Positions 23,712 through 33,049 are shown, counted from the first letter of the stretch. The stretch is DNA of 54,310 nt from Treponema sp. (GCA_031256445.1 JAIRQN010000002.1:1-54310); one strand, 5' to 3'. Numbers and translations: made by a program. The notes: a model not told the origin generated them from the sequence alone.

Positions 23712-23945
23712 ATGCTAATAATTGACGGTATTCTTGAAAACGGCGTATTTATTCCGAATAAACCTCTTGTTGATATTAAAGGTCGGCAAAGCGCTACTTT
23801 GACCGTTTCCACCAACGATGAAATAGACCGACAGGAGCAAATTTTAGCATGGAAGCAGTTTGGAGAGGTTGTTCTAAACAGTAATGAAGAATTGGAAGGA
23901 AACCCGGAACGTATAAAATTCAAAGACATTAAAGAAGTAATATGA
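23712..23945 (+). CDS. VapB-like antitoxin (DUF104/AbrB-like)
   Basis: 77 residues. The start MLIIDGILENGVFIPNKPLV is the DUF104/AbrB-like swapped-hairpin DNA-binding pattern of antitoxins paired with PIN toxins. A charged helical tail wraps the toxin in known relatives. AGGAG at 23701-23705 precedes the ATG. The stop overlaps the toxin start by 4 bp (ATGA). Confidence 0.78.
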   Translation: MLIIDGILENGVFIPNKPLVDIKGRQSATLTVSTNDEIDRQEQILAWKQFGEVVLNSNEELEGNPERIKFKDIKEVI

Positions 23946-24340
23946 AAAAATTCGCTCTTGATACTGACATTGCCTCATTTTATTTGAAAGGCAATGTAAA
24001 ATTGATAGATCGTATAAACAGAGAAGTAAAAGACGGCAGTATTGTAATTCCATCAATTGTATATTTTGAAATAAAGAAATGGTTATTAAAAAACTGTGCA
24101 AAAGTAAAATTGGCAGCTTTTGAAAATTTACTGGTAAAATACGGTGTAGACACAATTACAAAAGAAACACTGGATGCCTCTCTTGCCGTTTATATTGATT
24201 TAAAATCCAAAAATATAACAATTGACGATTGTGACATATTTATCGCAGGTTACTGCATTCATAAAGATTATATTTTAATAACCAATAATACAAATCATTA
24301 TCAAAATATTAAATATTTAAAAATTGAAAATTGGATGTAA
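23942..24340 (+). CDS. VapC-type PIN-domain ribonuclease toxin
   Basis: 132 residues. The PIN-domain acidic residues are visible: D7/D9 in FALDTDIASF, E43 in IVYFEIKKW, and a later acidic cluster in DDCDIFIAGYC. The C-terminal ILITNNTNHYQNI replaces the more common TND motif. VapC toxins cut tRNA or rRNA in an Mg2+-dependent manner. Paired with the antitoxin just upstream. Confidence 0.88.
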   Translation: MKKFALDTDIASFYLKGNVKLIDRINREVKDGSIVIPSIVYFEIKKWLLKNCAKVKLAAFENLLVKYGVDTITKETLDASLAVYIDLKSKNITIDDCDIFIAGYCIHKDYILITNNTNHYQNIKYLKIENWM

Positions 24341-24375
24341 CTTACATCCACGCCCGGTGTCAGATGCCGTTTCCC
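24338..24375 (+). repeat. 38-bp stop-codon-associated repeat, copy 2
   Basis: Second copy of the repeat described at 23519-23556. It starts with the vapC TAA and ends just before the LEA-like lipoprotein stop codon at 24390. Confidence 0.7.
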
Positions 24376-24389
24376 TTCCCGCTCGCCGC

Positions 24390-24968
24390 TTATCTTTTCT
24401 TCGCGTTTGGCTTTACTTCCGACAACCCTGAATTGTCAAAATGCGTTTTAAAAGAAGGAACTTTCGCGGCATCAGGTTCAACTTCCGCGTTTCCGGAAAA
24501 ACGGTAATTTACATTCCGCATGGTGATAACATCGTCGAGCAGTTTGCGGTTAGTGTTGATAAAATTCATCGTAAAACGGAATTCGGTTTCGCAGGAAGAC
24601 AGAGCCGGAATATGCAGAATGTTTTTGCCATGACCGTCCGCCCATTTTAAACCGTTGCCGTATAACACATAATTTATCGAAGACAGATTAACGTCAAATA
24701 CATTGGGATTATCTATCTTGATTTTAGTTTCAAGTTCGGTATTAATCAGCTCCGCCTGCAAAATCACAATCGAGACAATTTCAAACTGAGGTTCCATTAC
24801 TTCAATAACAGGCTCCGGCTCCGGCGCAGGTTCTTCGATAACTTCTGCGATTTCAACGACTTCAACAGCCTCAATGACCTCCTCTATAACCACAGGTTCA
24901 GCGGGAGGCGGCGATTTGCAGGCAATTATTAAAAAAGGGATGAAAATTAACAAAAAACACTTCTTCAT
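24390..24968 (-). CDS. LEA14/WHy-domain lipoprotein
   Basis: 192 residues. A lipoprotein signal ending LIIACKSPP is followed by a Glu/Val/Pro-rich stalk of about 45 residues. A WHy/LEA_2 beta-sandwich follows: LINTELETKIKIDNPNVFDV, SINYVLYGNG and a FTMNF strand. WHy domains occur in bacterial stress-protection and envelope lipoproteins. The function here is unknown. It converges with vapC. Confidence 0.8.
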   Translation of the reverse strand: MKKCFLLIFIPFLIIACKSPPPAEPVVIEEVIEAVEVVEIAEVIEEPAPEPEPVIEVMEPQFEIVSIVILQAELINTELETKIKIDNPNVFDVNLSSINYVLYGNGLKWADGHGKNILHIPALSSCETEFRFTMNFINTNRKLLDDVITMRNVNYRFSGNAEVEPDAAKVPSFKTHFDNSGLSEVKPNAKKR

Positions 24969-25072
24969 ATCATATAATATCGGTTAATTAATCCTAATGT
25001 TTAGATAAAAAGTTAAAAATAATTTGTACTATATTCCATTGTTGCAGGCAAATATAACCCGTTTTTGACAGG

Positions 25073-25182
25073 AAAGTATGCCAGTAATAATACTTGAGGG
25101 GTGTCAGCGGTAAAAGTACCGTGCCTGCATGGTGCTTTTGACCGCTGACAGGCCCCCAAATAATATCTTTTAGGCATACTTT
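25073..25182. repeat. 110-bp palindromic element with 10-bp perfect terminal inverted repeats
   Basis: AAAGTATGCC (25073-25082) pairs with GGCATACTTT (25173-25182). Internally GGGGTGTCAGCGGT pairs with ACCGCTGACAGGCCCC and AAAAGTACC with GGTGCTTTT, so the whole element can fold into one long imperfect hairpin. It ends 1 bp before the amrB stop codon. There is no T-tract on either side, so it is not a normal terminator; MITE-like or structured RNA is possible. The rest of the spacer 24969-25072 shows nothing. Confidence 0.75.
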
Positions 25183-25183
25183 C

Positions 25184-26020
25184 TTACTCAAAGGATACCG
25201 CGCTGTAAAAAACAGTGTTGTTCTCCGAGCCTACGGCGCTTATCATGCAGTCCGCGGCGGGACATGAGTTTTTACCGTCAAGCAGGCCGCTTTCAAGAAG
25301 GCTTGCCACAAGGCCGCCGCCGCAGGCATTTAGGCTTCCGTCCAAAATCGCGTTTGCAAGAGCCTCGCTGTCTTTTTCAGAAAACAGGCGAAGACATTCT
25401 TCCGCTGAATTCCGCGCTTCCTTTTGATCGTTTGAGCAGGATAAATTGCATGAAACCACAATCAAGGTTTCGTCGAGTATGGGCGAAATAACAGTATGGA
25501 GCGCCTGCGCAAGGTCTTTAATGTACTGCGCCGCCGGCTGCCCCATAAGAACCGGAACAATTGACGCGCGCGGGAAGCAGTATTTTACAAATGGAAGCAG
25601 AATTTCTATTGAATGTTCGCCAAGGTGCGGAATATCGTTTGTTTCAATGTAATTACCGCAAAATTCAAGCTCTTCCGATAAATTCCTGTCTACAAGGATT
25701 TTTCCCAATGGAGTATAAAAAGAGTGGGAATTTGACAAAAAAAGGCCTTCTTCGCGCTTGTCATGAATAGGACCAAGCATTACTACGCGCCTTAAATTGC
25801 CGCTTCTGCCCATCGCGGAAGAAAACGCGTTCGCCGCAAGCGCTCCGGAAAAACTCCATGCCCCATGAGGAGCGATAATCGCCTGAGCAAACCCGCCTGA
25901 ACCATTATCAAGGTCAAATGCCTTAATCGTTTTGAGCATTTCCTTCCGGTCTTCCGGGTAAAATATACCGGCTCCGACAGGGCTCCGCACACGCTTTTTC
26001 TGGGCAAGCACAGCTTCCAT
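25184..26020 (-). CDS. amrB: AmmeMemoRadiSam system protein B (MEMO family)
   Basis: 278 residues of the MEMO1 fold (dioxygenase-like). APHGAWSFSG near residue 50 corresponds to the PHAGYxYSG motif, followed by GPIHDKREEGL, GEHSIEILLPF and VSCNLSCSND. The family co-occurs with an AMMECR1 protein and a radical SAM protein, and its chemistry in bacteria is not settled. The AMMECR1 partner lies 24 kb away at 50488. The dedicated radical SAM partner is not in this window. Confidence 0.87.
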   Translation of the reverse strand: MEAVLAQKKRVRSPVGAGIFYPEDRKEMLKTIKAFDLDNGSGGFAQAIIAPHGAWSFSGALAANAFSSAMGRSGNLRRVVMLGPIHDKREEGLFLSNSHSFYTPLGKILVDRNLSEELEFCGNYIETNDIPHLGEHSIEILLPFVKYCFPRASIVPVLMGQPAAQYIKDLAQALHTVISPILDETLIVVSCNLSCSNDQKEARNSAEECLRLFSEKDSEALANAILDGSLNACGGGLVASLLESGLLDGKNSCPAADCMISAVGSENNTVFYSAVSFE

Positions 26021-26103
26021 ATACCTTAACTCTAATATTTGAAAGAGCCATATGCAAGGAAAAAGCTAAAATATATGAAAAATCACCAGTGACATATCCC
26101 TTT

Positions 26104-27549
26104 TTACACTTTACAGTTCTCCAGGGCGCGAAGGCGGGCATCGTCCAGTTTAATATGAAGGTTTTTTTCCTGGGTGGGAATTACCAGCCCTTTCTGGACT
26201 TTGCCATTAGCGCTGTTTTTTGCCCTTCTAAGGTATTTTACATGAGTATAAAAAAGATCGCCTTCGCGGTTATTTCTGCCTTTTGAGTAAAAAACCGCCA
26301 GGTTTCCGGCGTCAAGCAGTATGTCAAGCGGGACTGTTTTTCCGGAACGCTGCTTTATAAACACATAGGAGCCGTGATAATCCCTGGCATGGAGCCACAG
26401 ATCGTTGCCCTTTACATGGCGGCGCAGAAGCTCGTCGTTTTCGCCTGAGTCCCTGCCGACAACAATAAGCCAGTCGCCTCGTTTGAACGCAAGCCCGGGC
26501 CGCCGCTTTGACAGCGTATCCTTTTTTGACTGTCCTGCGGCAGGACGCGCCTGAGCCTTTAGCAGCTTCGCCAGAATTAAAGGATTGGTTTCACCTAACA
26601 GCCTTTCCAGTCTGTCTGTTACTTCCTTAAGCTCCCGCTCGCCTTCGGCAATCTCCCTTCTTATATCTTCAAGTCCGTTTTTTGCCTTCCTGTACTGCTC
26701 GTAATAAGTCCCCGCCATTGCGGCCGGGTTTTCGCGCCGGAAATTCTGCCGCGGCTCCAGTTCAATCCGGATTTTTTCGCCTTCGTATTCTGTCTCAAGC
26801 CATTTATCGCCGGGTTTAATATTCGCTATGTTTGAAAGAATCAGATCGCCGTAGAATTTCAGCCTGTCCGCGCCGGCAAAAGACGCCTCTTTTTCGCGAA
26901 GCCGCCCGAGCGCCGCGTTTATCCTTCCAAGGCTGCCTTCGCAGCCGCGCCTTGCCTGTTCGCGTAACGCCTCAAGCGAAAGAGAGCCGCCCTGCGCGGC
27001 GTAGAACGCGTCAGCTCTTTCATTGAATGATCCGCTCCCCGGCAGTTCCCTGATTTCATAATCGCGTTCCGGTTTGCCGTCCGCCTGCGCGTCTTCGGGT
27101 GAATAATGTCCGCCTGTAACTTCGCCGCGTTTGGGCAGGCGGCGCATTGCATCCAGCACAACGCCGTCTTCGTCTGTAACGATAAAGTTCGCCGCGTTCG
27201 ACCAAAGGCGGATATAGAGTCTGTAAACAGCGTCCGGCCTTTTTACGATGACGCGCACAATGCGGTTGTCCCCAAGCTGGCATATTTCAGTAATCCGGCC
27301 GTTTACAATTTTTGATGATAAAAATTGCGCGAAACGCAGCGGCTTTTCGCTTTTCACAGCCGCGCGGAATGTTTCATGTATCCTGCACGCGCCTGAACTC
27401 AGGCTTACAAGCAGTTGTTTTGTTTTGCCATTGCCGTGCAAGCGCAAAATGATCACATCAAACGCGCTTTGCACGGCGCTTTGAATCTGCGCACCCTGCA
27501 GATCAAGCTCTTCGAGAATTAAATTGATTTCTTTCCAGTTAAGCGACAT
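26104..27549 (-). CDS. NFACT-family protein, RqcH-like ribosome quality control factor
   Basis: 481 residues. NFACT-N is seen in the N-terminal 170 residues (QSAFDVIILRLHG, YRLYIRLWSNAANFIV). A long coiled coil follows at about 255-330, then the NFACT-R domain (GRDSGENDELLRRHVKGNDL, WLHARDYHGSYVFIK, AVFYSKGRNN). RqcH adds alanine tails to nascent chains on stalled large ribosomal subunits. The protein is shorter than the usual 550-590 residues, so part of the N-terminal/HhH region is reduced. Older annotations call this fibronectin-binding. Confidence 0.88.
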   Translation of the reverse strand: MSLNWKEINLILEELDLQGAQIQSAVQSAFDVIILRLHGNGKTKQLLVSLSSGACRIHETFRAAVKSEKPLRFAQFLSSKIVNGRITEICQLGDNRIVRVIVKRPDAVYRLYIRLWSNAANFIVTDEDGVVLDAMRRLPKRGEVTGGHYSPEDAQADGKPERDYEIRELPGSGSFNERADAFYAAQGGSLSLEALREQARRGCEGSLGRINAALGRLREKEASFAGADRLKFYGDLILSNIANIKPGDKWLETEYEGEKIRIELEPRQNFRRENPAAMAGTYYEQYRKAKNGLEDIRREIAEGERELKEVTDRLERLLGETNPLILAKLLKAQARPAAGQSKKDTLSKRRPGLAFKRGDWLIVVGRDSGENDELLRRHVKGNDLWLHARDYHGSYVFIKQRSGKTVPLDILLDAGNLAVFYSKGRNNREGDLFYTHVKYLRRAKNSANGKVQKGLVIPTQEKNLHIKLDDARLRALENCKV

Positions 27550-27606
27550 TAAGGCAGTATAACATTTTTAACTGACACCGGTAAATAATTGCCTCGCCGC
27601 CATTAA

Positions 27607-28083
27607 TTACGCCTTTTTTAAATCCTCGGAAGTAATGTGTAATTTACCGTCTTCCTTGCGTGTGGCGATTTTTCTGAAATACTCAAAGTACTGTTTGTCC
27701 ATATACGCGATATGGGATAAAATCCAGTCCCTCAGATACCTTGTAAAAGTAGAAAGAGTAAGCCTTTTCCCGGCTTCGTAATCACGGACATTCTCAATAA
27801 CCTTGCGAATAAAATTTTCATGCTCCTTTTTATGTTCCTCGTAGCCCGCGAATTTTGTGGCAATTAAAATTTTTTCTTCCGTCGCAAAGTGGACTTTCAC
27901 ATAGTTAATTACTTCCTGAATTGCCTTGTTAAAAAAATCTTTTTCCTGTTTTTCGTTTCCTGTCGCGTGTTTGAACATGTTATTTACCAGATCAACAAGC
28001 ATTTTGTGCTGATCATCAATGGTTTTGATCCCGCACGCAAATTTATCCGTCCATACAACCAGATCTTTTTGATTATCTGCCAT
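27607..28083 (-). CDS. Bacteriohemerythrin
   Basis: 158 residues from ATG 28083. An ATG 15 bases upstream lies inside the ribosome-binding site GGAGG and is less likely. The four-helix hemerythrin fold carries the diiron ligands in DDQHKML, HFATEEK, HKKEHENF and HIAYMDKQY. It binds O2 reversibly and may scavenge or sense oxygen in an anaerobe. Stand-alone, with no attached signalling domain. Confidence 0.92.
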   Translation of the reverse strand: MADNQKDLVVWTDKFACGIKTIDDQHKMLVDLVNNMFKHATGNEKQEKDFFNKAIQEVINYVKVHFATEEKILIATKFAGYEEHKKEHENFIRKVIENVRDYEAGKRLTLSTFTRYLRDWILSHIAYMDKQYFEYFRKIATRKEDGKLHITSEDLKKA

Positions 28084-28183
28084 ATAATAATCCTCCATAT
28101 CAAATATAATAATTCTTCAGGTTGACCAACCTTTTTATTTTGTATAATTTTAACATAAGAGCGGTTAATAAGGAAGAAAATTT

Positions 28184-29884
28184 ATGTCAGTTGATGATAA
28201 AAAAATAATTTATTCCATGTACAAGGTTTCAAAAAAGCATGGAACCAAACAGGTTTTGAAGGATATCAGCATTTCATATTTTTACGGCGCGAAAATCGGG
28301 GTAATCGGCCTTAACGGATCGGGAAAGTCCAGCCTGTTAAAAATTCTCGCAGGCGCGGATACAGAATTCGCCGGGGAAACATCGATAAGCCCCGGTTTTT
28401 CAATCGGATTTCTGGAACAGGAGCCGTATCTTGAGCCGGGAAAGACTGTCAGGGAGATAGTGTCAGAAGGAGCGGCGCAGCTTGTCGCGCTTCTTGCGGA
28501 ATTCGATAAAGTAAGCGAAGCGTTTGGAGAGCCCGATGCCGATTATGACAAACTTGGTGCAAGACAGGCTGAATTGCAGGAAAAAATCGAAGCCGCGGAC
28601 GGATGGAATCTTGACAGCCGCCTGGAATTGGCGATGGAAGCCCTGCGCTGCCCTCCGGGTACAGAGTCAGTGGATCACCTTTCAGGCGGCGAGCGGCGGC
28701 GCGTGGCTCTTTGCCGCCTGCTCCTTCAGAAACCGGACATCCTGCTGCTCGACGAGCCGACTAACCACCTTGACGCCGAAACTGTAGCCTGGCTGGAGCG
28801 TCATCTGCAAAGCTACGCCGGAACCGTTATCGCGGTTACCCATGACCGTTACTTCCTTGACAATGTCGCAGGCTGGATACTGGAGCTTGACCGCGGCGAG
28901 GGCATTCCCTGGAAAGGGAATTATTCCGGCTGGCTTGAACAGAAAGAAAAGCGCATGGCTCAGGAAGAAAAAGGCGAAAGCGACCGTCGCAAGACATTAC
29001 AGCGCGAACTTGAATGGATACGCATGAGTCCCAAAGGCCGCCATGCGAAAAGCAAGGCGCGTATATCAAATTACGAAAAACTCTATCAGGATGACGAGAG
29101 GGAACGATCCAAAGGCGGCGCGCAGAACAGTAAAATCACAATTCCGGCAGGACCGCACCTTGGCAAGCTGGTTATTGAAGCGGAAGGCCTTTCCAAATCA
29201 TTCGGACAGCGGCTGTTATTTGACAATATGAGTTTCACAGTGCCGCCGGGAGCGTGCGTAGGCATAATAGGGCCAAACGGCGCGGGAAAGACCACTTTGT
29301 TCAAACTGATAACAGGCGGCGAAAAGCCCGATTCAGGCGAACTGAGGCTGGGTGAAAGCGTAAAGCTGGGCTATGCCGATCAGATGCGCGAAAGTCTTGA
29401 CGGCGAAAAAAATGTCTGGGAGCAGTTATCAGGCGGGCAGGATTTGATCAGGCTTGGAAGCGGACAGGGAGCCAGAGATGTGAACTCACGCGCCTACTGC
29501 GCATGGTACAATTTTTCGGGAGCCGATCAGTCAAAAAAAGTGGGAGTCCTCTCAGGCGGGGAGCGCAACAGGCTTAACCTCGCGATGATGCTCAAGGAAG
29601 GGGCGAATGTACTGCTGCTGGACGAACCCACAAACGACCTGGACGTTAATACCTTACGCGCTCTTGAAGACGCGCTTGATACATTCGCCGGCGTAAGCCT
29701 TGTCATCAGCCACGACCGCTGGTTTCTGGACAGAATCGTCACGCACATCCTCGCGTTTGAAGACGGAGAAGTAATCTGGTATGACGGCAACTGGTCAGAA
29801 TACGCCCAGTGGCGCAGGGAAAAACTCGGCTCTGCCGCAGACAGCCCGCACCGTTATGTGTACCGCAAGCTGGAAAGGGGTTGA
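28184..29884 (+). CDS. ettA: ABC-F ATPase, energy-dependent translational throttle EttA
   Basis: 566 residues with two ABC ATPase domains. Walker A is GLNGSGKSS and GPNGAGKTT; signatures are LSGGERRRVALC and LSGGERNRLNL; Walker B runs into DEPTNHLD and DEPTNDLD. No membrane domain is present. The EttA-specific EGIPWKGNYSGWLEQKEKR linker (the P-site tRNA interaction motif region) is present. EttA binds the ribosomal E site and gates the first elongation step by energy state. A TATAAT at 28143-28148 and AAGGA precede the ATG. Confidence 0.94.
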   Translation: MSVDDKKIIYSMYKVSKKHGTKQVLKDISISYFYGAKIGVIGLNGSGKSSLLKILAGADTEFAGETSISPGFSIGFLEQEPYLEPGKTVREIVSEGAAQLVALLAEFDKVSEAFGEPDADYDKLGARQAELQEKIEAADGWNLDSRLELAMEALRCPPGTESVDHLSGGERRRVALCRLLLQKPDILLLDEPTNHLDAETVAWLERHLQSYAGTVIAVTHDRYFLDNVAGWILELDRGEGIPWKGNYSGWLEQKEKRMAQEEKGESDRRKTLQRELEWIRMSPKGRHAKSKARISNYEKLYQDDERERSKGGAQNSKITIPAGPHLGKLVIEAEGLSKSFGQRLLFDNMSFTVPPGACVGIIGPNGAGKTTLFKLITGGEKPDSGELRLGESVKLGYADQMRESLDGEKNVWEQLSGGQDLIRLGSGQGARDVNSRAYCAWYNFSGADQSKKVGVLSGGERNRLNLAMMLKEGANVLLLDEPTNDLDVNTLRALEDALDTFAGVSLVISHDRWFLDRIVTHILAFEDGEVIWYDGNWSEYAQWRREKLGSAADSPHRYVYRKLERG

Positions 29885-29887
29885 TTT

Positions 29888-31126
29888 TTAAACCTGACCG
29901 GATAGAAATGAGCTGTCAGAGTCGTCAATCTGTCTGCCATACAGGTGTTCAAATAAAAAGCGGGTATCTTCCGGAGCCATATTCGTGAAGCGGCAGCCGA
30001 AGTAGTTGGCCGATTTATCCCTGTAACGGCGCACAATTCTGGCTACCACATTAACTGTGCGTTTGGGAGCTTCTATTAATACAGTCAGTTCCGAGTCAAC
30101 CAAAAGCGTGGCGGCAAGATGGCTGCCGTGCGGATACGCGAACAAAAGTCCGGACGCGCTTATGTCAAGGACTTTGCCTTCGAACGCTTCATGGGCCATC
30201 TTGCCGTGTTCAAAGTACCCGTTTTCCTTCAGGGAAAACGCGAGCACCTTTGAATGTGAGTAAACGGTATCAAGAACACTGAAATCAAACGGAAGCTTTC
30301 CTTCTTTGTCTATCCAGAAATGAATATAGCCGACGACATATTCATGAAACAAAATCGGCACCCACGCGTCCGAATAAATGCCGTCATTGAATTTATTCTT
30401 TATAAAACGCGCGCAATTTTCATCAAGATAATGAGGCGACACTCCGGTGCTTTCCAGATAACGTTTAAATATTTCTTCCGTAATAATGCGTTTTCTGGGA
30501 TATGGATCGGTTTTTGGAAAAACGCCCAGAGTTGACGGCAGAAAAAGAGTTTTGCCCGTTTCGGAAACGACTCTCTCTTCCGTGGTTTCCGGCTTTTTTT
30601 CCTTGAAATTAACAATTTTAAATCCGTCCGCCAGATGATTTAACGCCGCCGTTATCTGCTTTATCAATCCGGAAAGATTACGCGGATCAAAATTGCGGAA
30701 AATATCACCTGACAAAATATCTTCGTATTCCGTTATTTTGGGAAATGAAAGATTGTAGCGATCTCCCTTAAATGTAAAAATTATTTTTATGTCAGAAGGC
30801 GTATCAACGCGCAAAAAATTGCGATCCAGATTCTTGTAAATTATATCAGGCGATTTGCATATAACATTGCCGTCTTTATGTGAAAGAATCACCGCCGCGA
30901 ATTCAATTACCTGCCCTTTATAATTAAACAGCATATCCATGCTGGATTTAACCTTAAAAATTTTTTCTACCGGTTTTTCAGGCCGGAAAATCAATTCATC
31001 TCCGGCCGGACTGTCAAGAACAAACGTATACTCTTCGCCTTCCTTGATATGCATTATGTTCAGTTTTTCTTCATACATTATTTTAAAGAGGAATTCTTTT
31101 TCAATTCGTCCAACAGGAGTCGCCAT
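29888..31126 (-). CDS. DUF1577/PilZ-like spirochaetal protein
   Basis: 412 residues. The N-terminal half resembles the spirochaetal DUF1577 proteins. The C-terminal part (EGKVLDISASGLLFAYP, then ARIVRRYRDKSANYFGCRF) has the D-x-S-x-x-G strand and GCRF end of PilZ-like domains. The RxxxR motif that contacts c-di-GMP is not clear, so ligand binding is doubtful. No signal peptide. It follows a secreted protein gene by 12 bp and converges on ettA with a 3-bp gap. Confidence 0.65.
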   Translation of the reverse strand: MATPVGRIEKEFLFKIMYEEKLNIMHIKEGEEYTFVLDSPAGDELIFRPEKPVEKIFKVKSSMDMLFNYKGQVIEFAAVILSHKDGNVICKSPDIIYKNLDRNFLRVDTPSDIKIIFTFKGDRYNLSFPKITEYEDILSGDIFRNFDPRNLSGLIKQITAALNHLADGFKIVNFKEKKPETTEERVVSETGKTLFLPSTLGVFPKTDPYPRKRIITEEIFKRYLESTGVSPHYLDENCARFIKNKFNDGIYSDAWVPILFHEYVVGYIHFWIDKEGKLPFDFSVLDTVYSHSKVLAFSLKENGYFEHGKMAHEAFEGKVLDISASGLLFAYPHGSHLAATLLVDSELTVLIEAPKRTVNVVARIVRRYRDKSANYFGCRFTNMAPEDTRFLFEHLYGRQIDDSDSSFLSGQV

Positions 31127-31138
31127 TTCCGTTCTTTC

Positions 31139-31702
31139 CTAAAAAAACCGTTCATAGGGCGAAAAATCGAAGCGCTGCAAAGAATCGCGGTTTTCTTCTT
31201 CGCGGCTTTTCGCTTCTTCAAGAATCATTTCTTCAAATACCCATCTGCCCGCGCTTACGGCGCTGTCCGTCTGATTTTCAATAAACCTGATAAACAGCTC
31301 GCCTGTTATTCCATGATCCCTGCCGATAAACCTTATTAAATATGAAACAGCGCCGTCCGGTTCTGTTCTGCCTCCGCCAACCCTGAAACTGTCAGGTTCA
31401 ATTGCCTCAAGCAGCGAAATAAAATTTTCGCGTATGCTTGAATTAACCAAAGCAATGCCGGAATGCCCGGCGTTCATGGACATAAAACCTGTCATTATTA
31501 AATTGGCGTATGAATACGCGCCATCGGAAGTATCGCCAGGACCTATTTCGCCGATTACTGTATCTATTGGATAATGCGGGGATTCACCGCGGTTGGGCCG
31601 CAGCAGCTCGTCAGGGATGGACCCTCTTGCCCCTCCATGCGCCTGAGCTGCGGCTAAAACAGGCAAAAAGGCAATAAAAAAAATCAACGCAAGTCTTGTC
31701 AT
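31139..31702 (-). CDS. Secreted protein of unknown function
   Basis: 187 residues from ATG 31702 (a TTG two codons upstream is less likely). The signal peptide (LALIFFIAFLPVLAAAQA) is clear. The mature part is mostly polar with a conserved-looking core (DTVIGEIGPGD, SFRVGGGRTEPDGAVSYLIR), and the tail ends SPYERFF. I do not recognise a family. Probably a periplasmic protein co-expressed with the DUF1577-like gene. Confidence 0.7.
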   Translation of the reverse strand: MTRLALIFFIAFLPVLAAAQAHGGARGSIPDELLRPNRGESPHYPIDTVIGEIGPGDTSDGAYSYANLIMTGFMSMNAGHSGIALVNSSIRENFISLLEAIEPDSFRVGGGRTEPDGAVSYLIRFIGRDHGITGELFIRFIENQTDSAVSAGRWVFEEMILEEAKSREEENRDSLQRFDFSPYERFF

Positions 31703-31756
31703 ACTCAATTTTTCATTCTAGCAAAAACAAGAAATTTATTCTATAATTTTTCGCTA

Positions 31757-33031
31757 ATGGATAAGACAATCGAAGCCTCTCTGAAGGAAGATTACACGCG
31801 CCCTGTAAGGGATGTGCTCTGGGGTCATATCTACATGACGGAAGAATTCGCCAAATTAACAGAATCAGCTCCATTTATGCGGCTCTGCCGTATCCATCAG
31901 CTTGGCCCGGTATATCTTTTATACCCCGGCGCGACCCATACCCGCGCAAGCCATTCCATAGGCGTTTACCACCTTGGCAGGAGGCTTCTTCAAAACCTCA
32001 CAGAAAGAGGCGCCGCGCAGTGGCTCAGCCCGCAGGGGGTAAAATCATTCCTTGCCGCCTGCCTTCTTCACGACCTTGGCCACTTTCCCTACACCCACTC
32101 CCTGAAAGAACTGCCTCTTGTAAGCCATGAATCCTTAACCGGCGCGGTTATTTTAAAAGAACCTATGAAAAGCCTTGTGGGAAACACAGGCGCAGATCCG
32201 CAGTTTACAGCCGCGATTGTAGACAAAGAAATGACTGTTACAGACAGCGGCGGCCCGGCGGGAACAGAGTTATTTTTTTACAGAAGGCTCCTTTCGGGCG
32301 CTCTTGACCCGGATAAACTAGACTATCTGAACCGGGATGCCAGGTACTGCGGAGTTCCATACGGCTCGCAGGATGTGGATTTTATACTTTCCAGGTTAAT
32401 CCCGGACAAGGAAAGGGGAACGGATATCGATTCCCGCCTGATTCCCAATGTAGAATCCGTTCTCTTTTCAAAATACCTGATGTACCGTACAGTTTATTGG
32501 CATCGCCAGGTACGTTCCGCCACCGCAATGGTAAAAAAAGCGCTGATAAAAGGCTTGAATGAGGGAATTTTTACCGGCGAAGAGCTATACAACCTTGATG
32601 ATCACAGTCTTTTTGGTCTTTTAGGGAGAAAAACGGACTGTTCTCTTACTGATTCTGTACGCGAAGGCAGGATTTACTCTACGGCAGCCGAAATTTCCAG
32701 CGAATTGACGGTAAATTCAAATATAAAAGATATTTCGGCGCGTTCGCAGATTGAAAAAAAACTGATAGAACGGCTGAACAGGGCCGGGATTCCGGTTAAA
32801 GAAGAGGATTTGATAATCGATATACCGGAACCTGTTTCATTTGAGACCGGACTCTATGTTTCAGATGAAAAGTGCAGTTTCAGCCAGAGTTCAAGCGCGT
32901 TCAAGACCGATACGGTTAATTCATTTATAAAGACGCTTTATATTATCAGAATATTTATTAATCAAAAATATCATCAAAAACTAAAGACTCTTCCTGATTT
33001 ATATGATATGATGTATGGTAGTTTAAAGTAA
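31757..33031 (+). CDS. HD-domain phosphohydrolase (COG1078, dNTPase-like)
   Basis: 424 residues. The HD metal site is seen as HTRASHSIGV, LLHDLGHFPYTHS and DPDKLDYLNRDARYCG. It resembles SAMHD1/dGTPase-type nucleotide hydrolases rather than HD-GYP. The extra C-terminal region of about 130 residues is variable. TATAAT at 31742-31747 ends only 9 bp before the ATG, so the mRNA should be almost leaderless. The ComFB gene follows by 18 bp with its own ribosome-binding site. Confidence 0.88.
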   Translation: MDKTIEASLKEDYTRPVRDVLWGHIYMTEEFAKLTESAPFMRLCRIHQLGPVYLLYPGATHTRASHSIGVYHLGRRLLQNLTERGAAQWLSPQGVKSFLAACLLHDLGHFPYTHSLKELPLVSHESLTGAVILKEPMKSLVGNTGADPQFTAAIVDKEMTVTDSGGPAGTELFFYRRLLSGALDPDKLDYLNRDARYCGVPYGSQDVDFILSRLIPDKERGTDIDSRLIPNVESVLFSKYLMYRTVYWHRQVRSATAMVKKALIKGLNEGIFTGEELYNLDDHSLFGLLGRKTDCSLTDSVREGRIYSTAAEISSELTVNSNIKDISARSQIEKKLIERLNRAGIPVKEEDLIIDIPEPVSFETGLYVSDEKCSFSQSSSAFKTDTVNSFIKTLYIIRIFINQKYHQKLKTLPDLYDMMYGSLK

Positions 33032-33049
33032 TCGACCAAGGAGAAATTT

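Noticed and set aside
23519-24375. Certain integron attC sites
   Set aside because: TAAC at the start fits, but the GTTRRRY core and attC folding were not found, and no integrase is visible. Kept only as a hypothesis.
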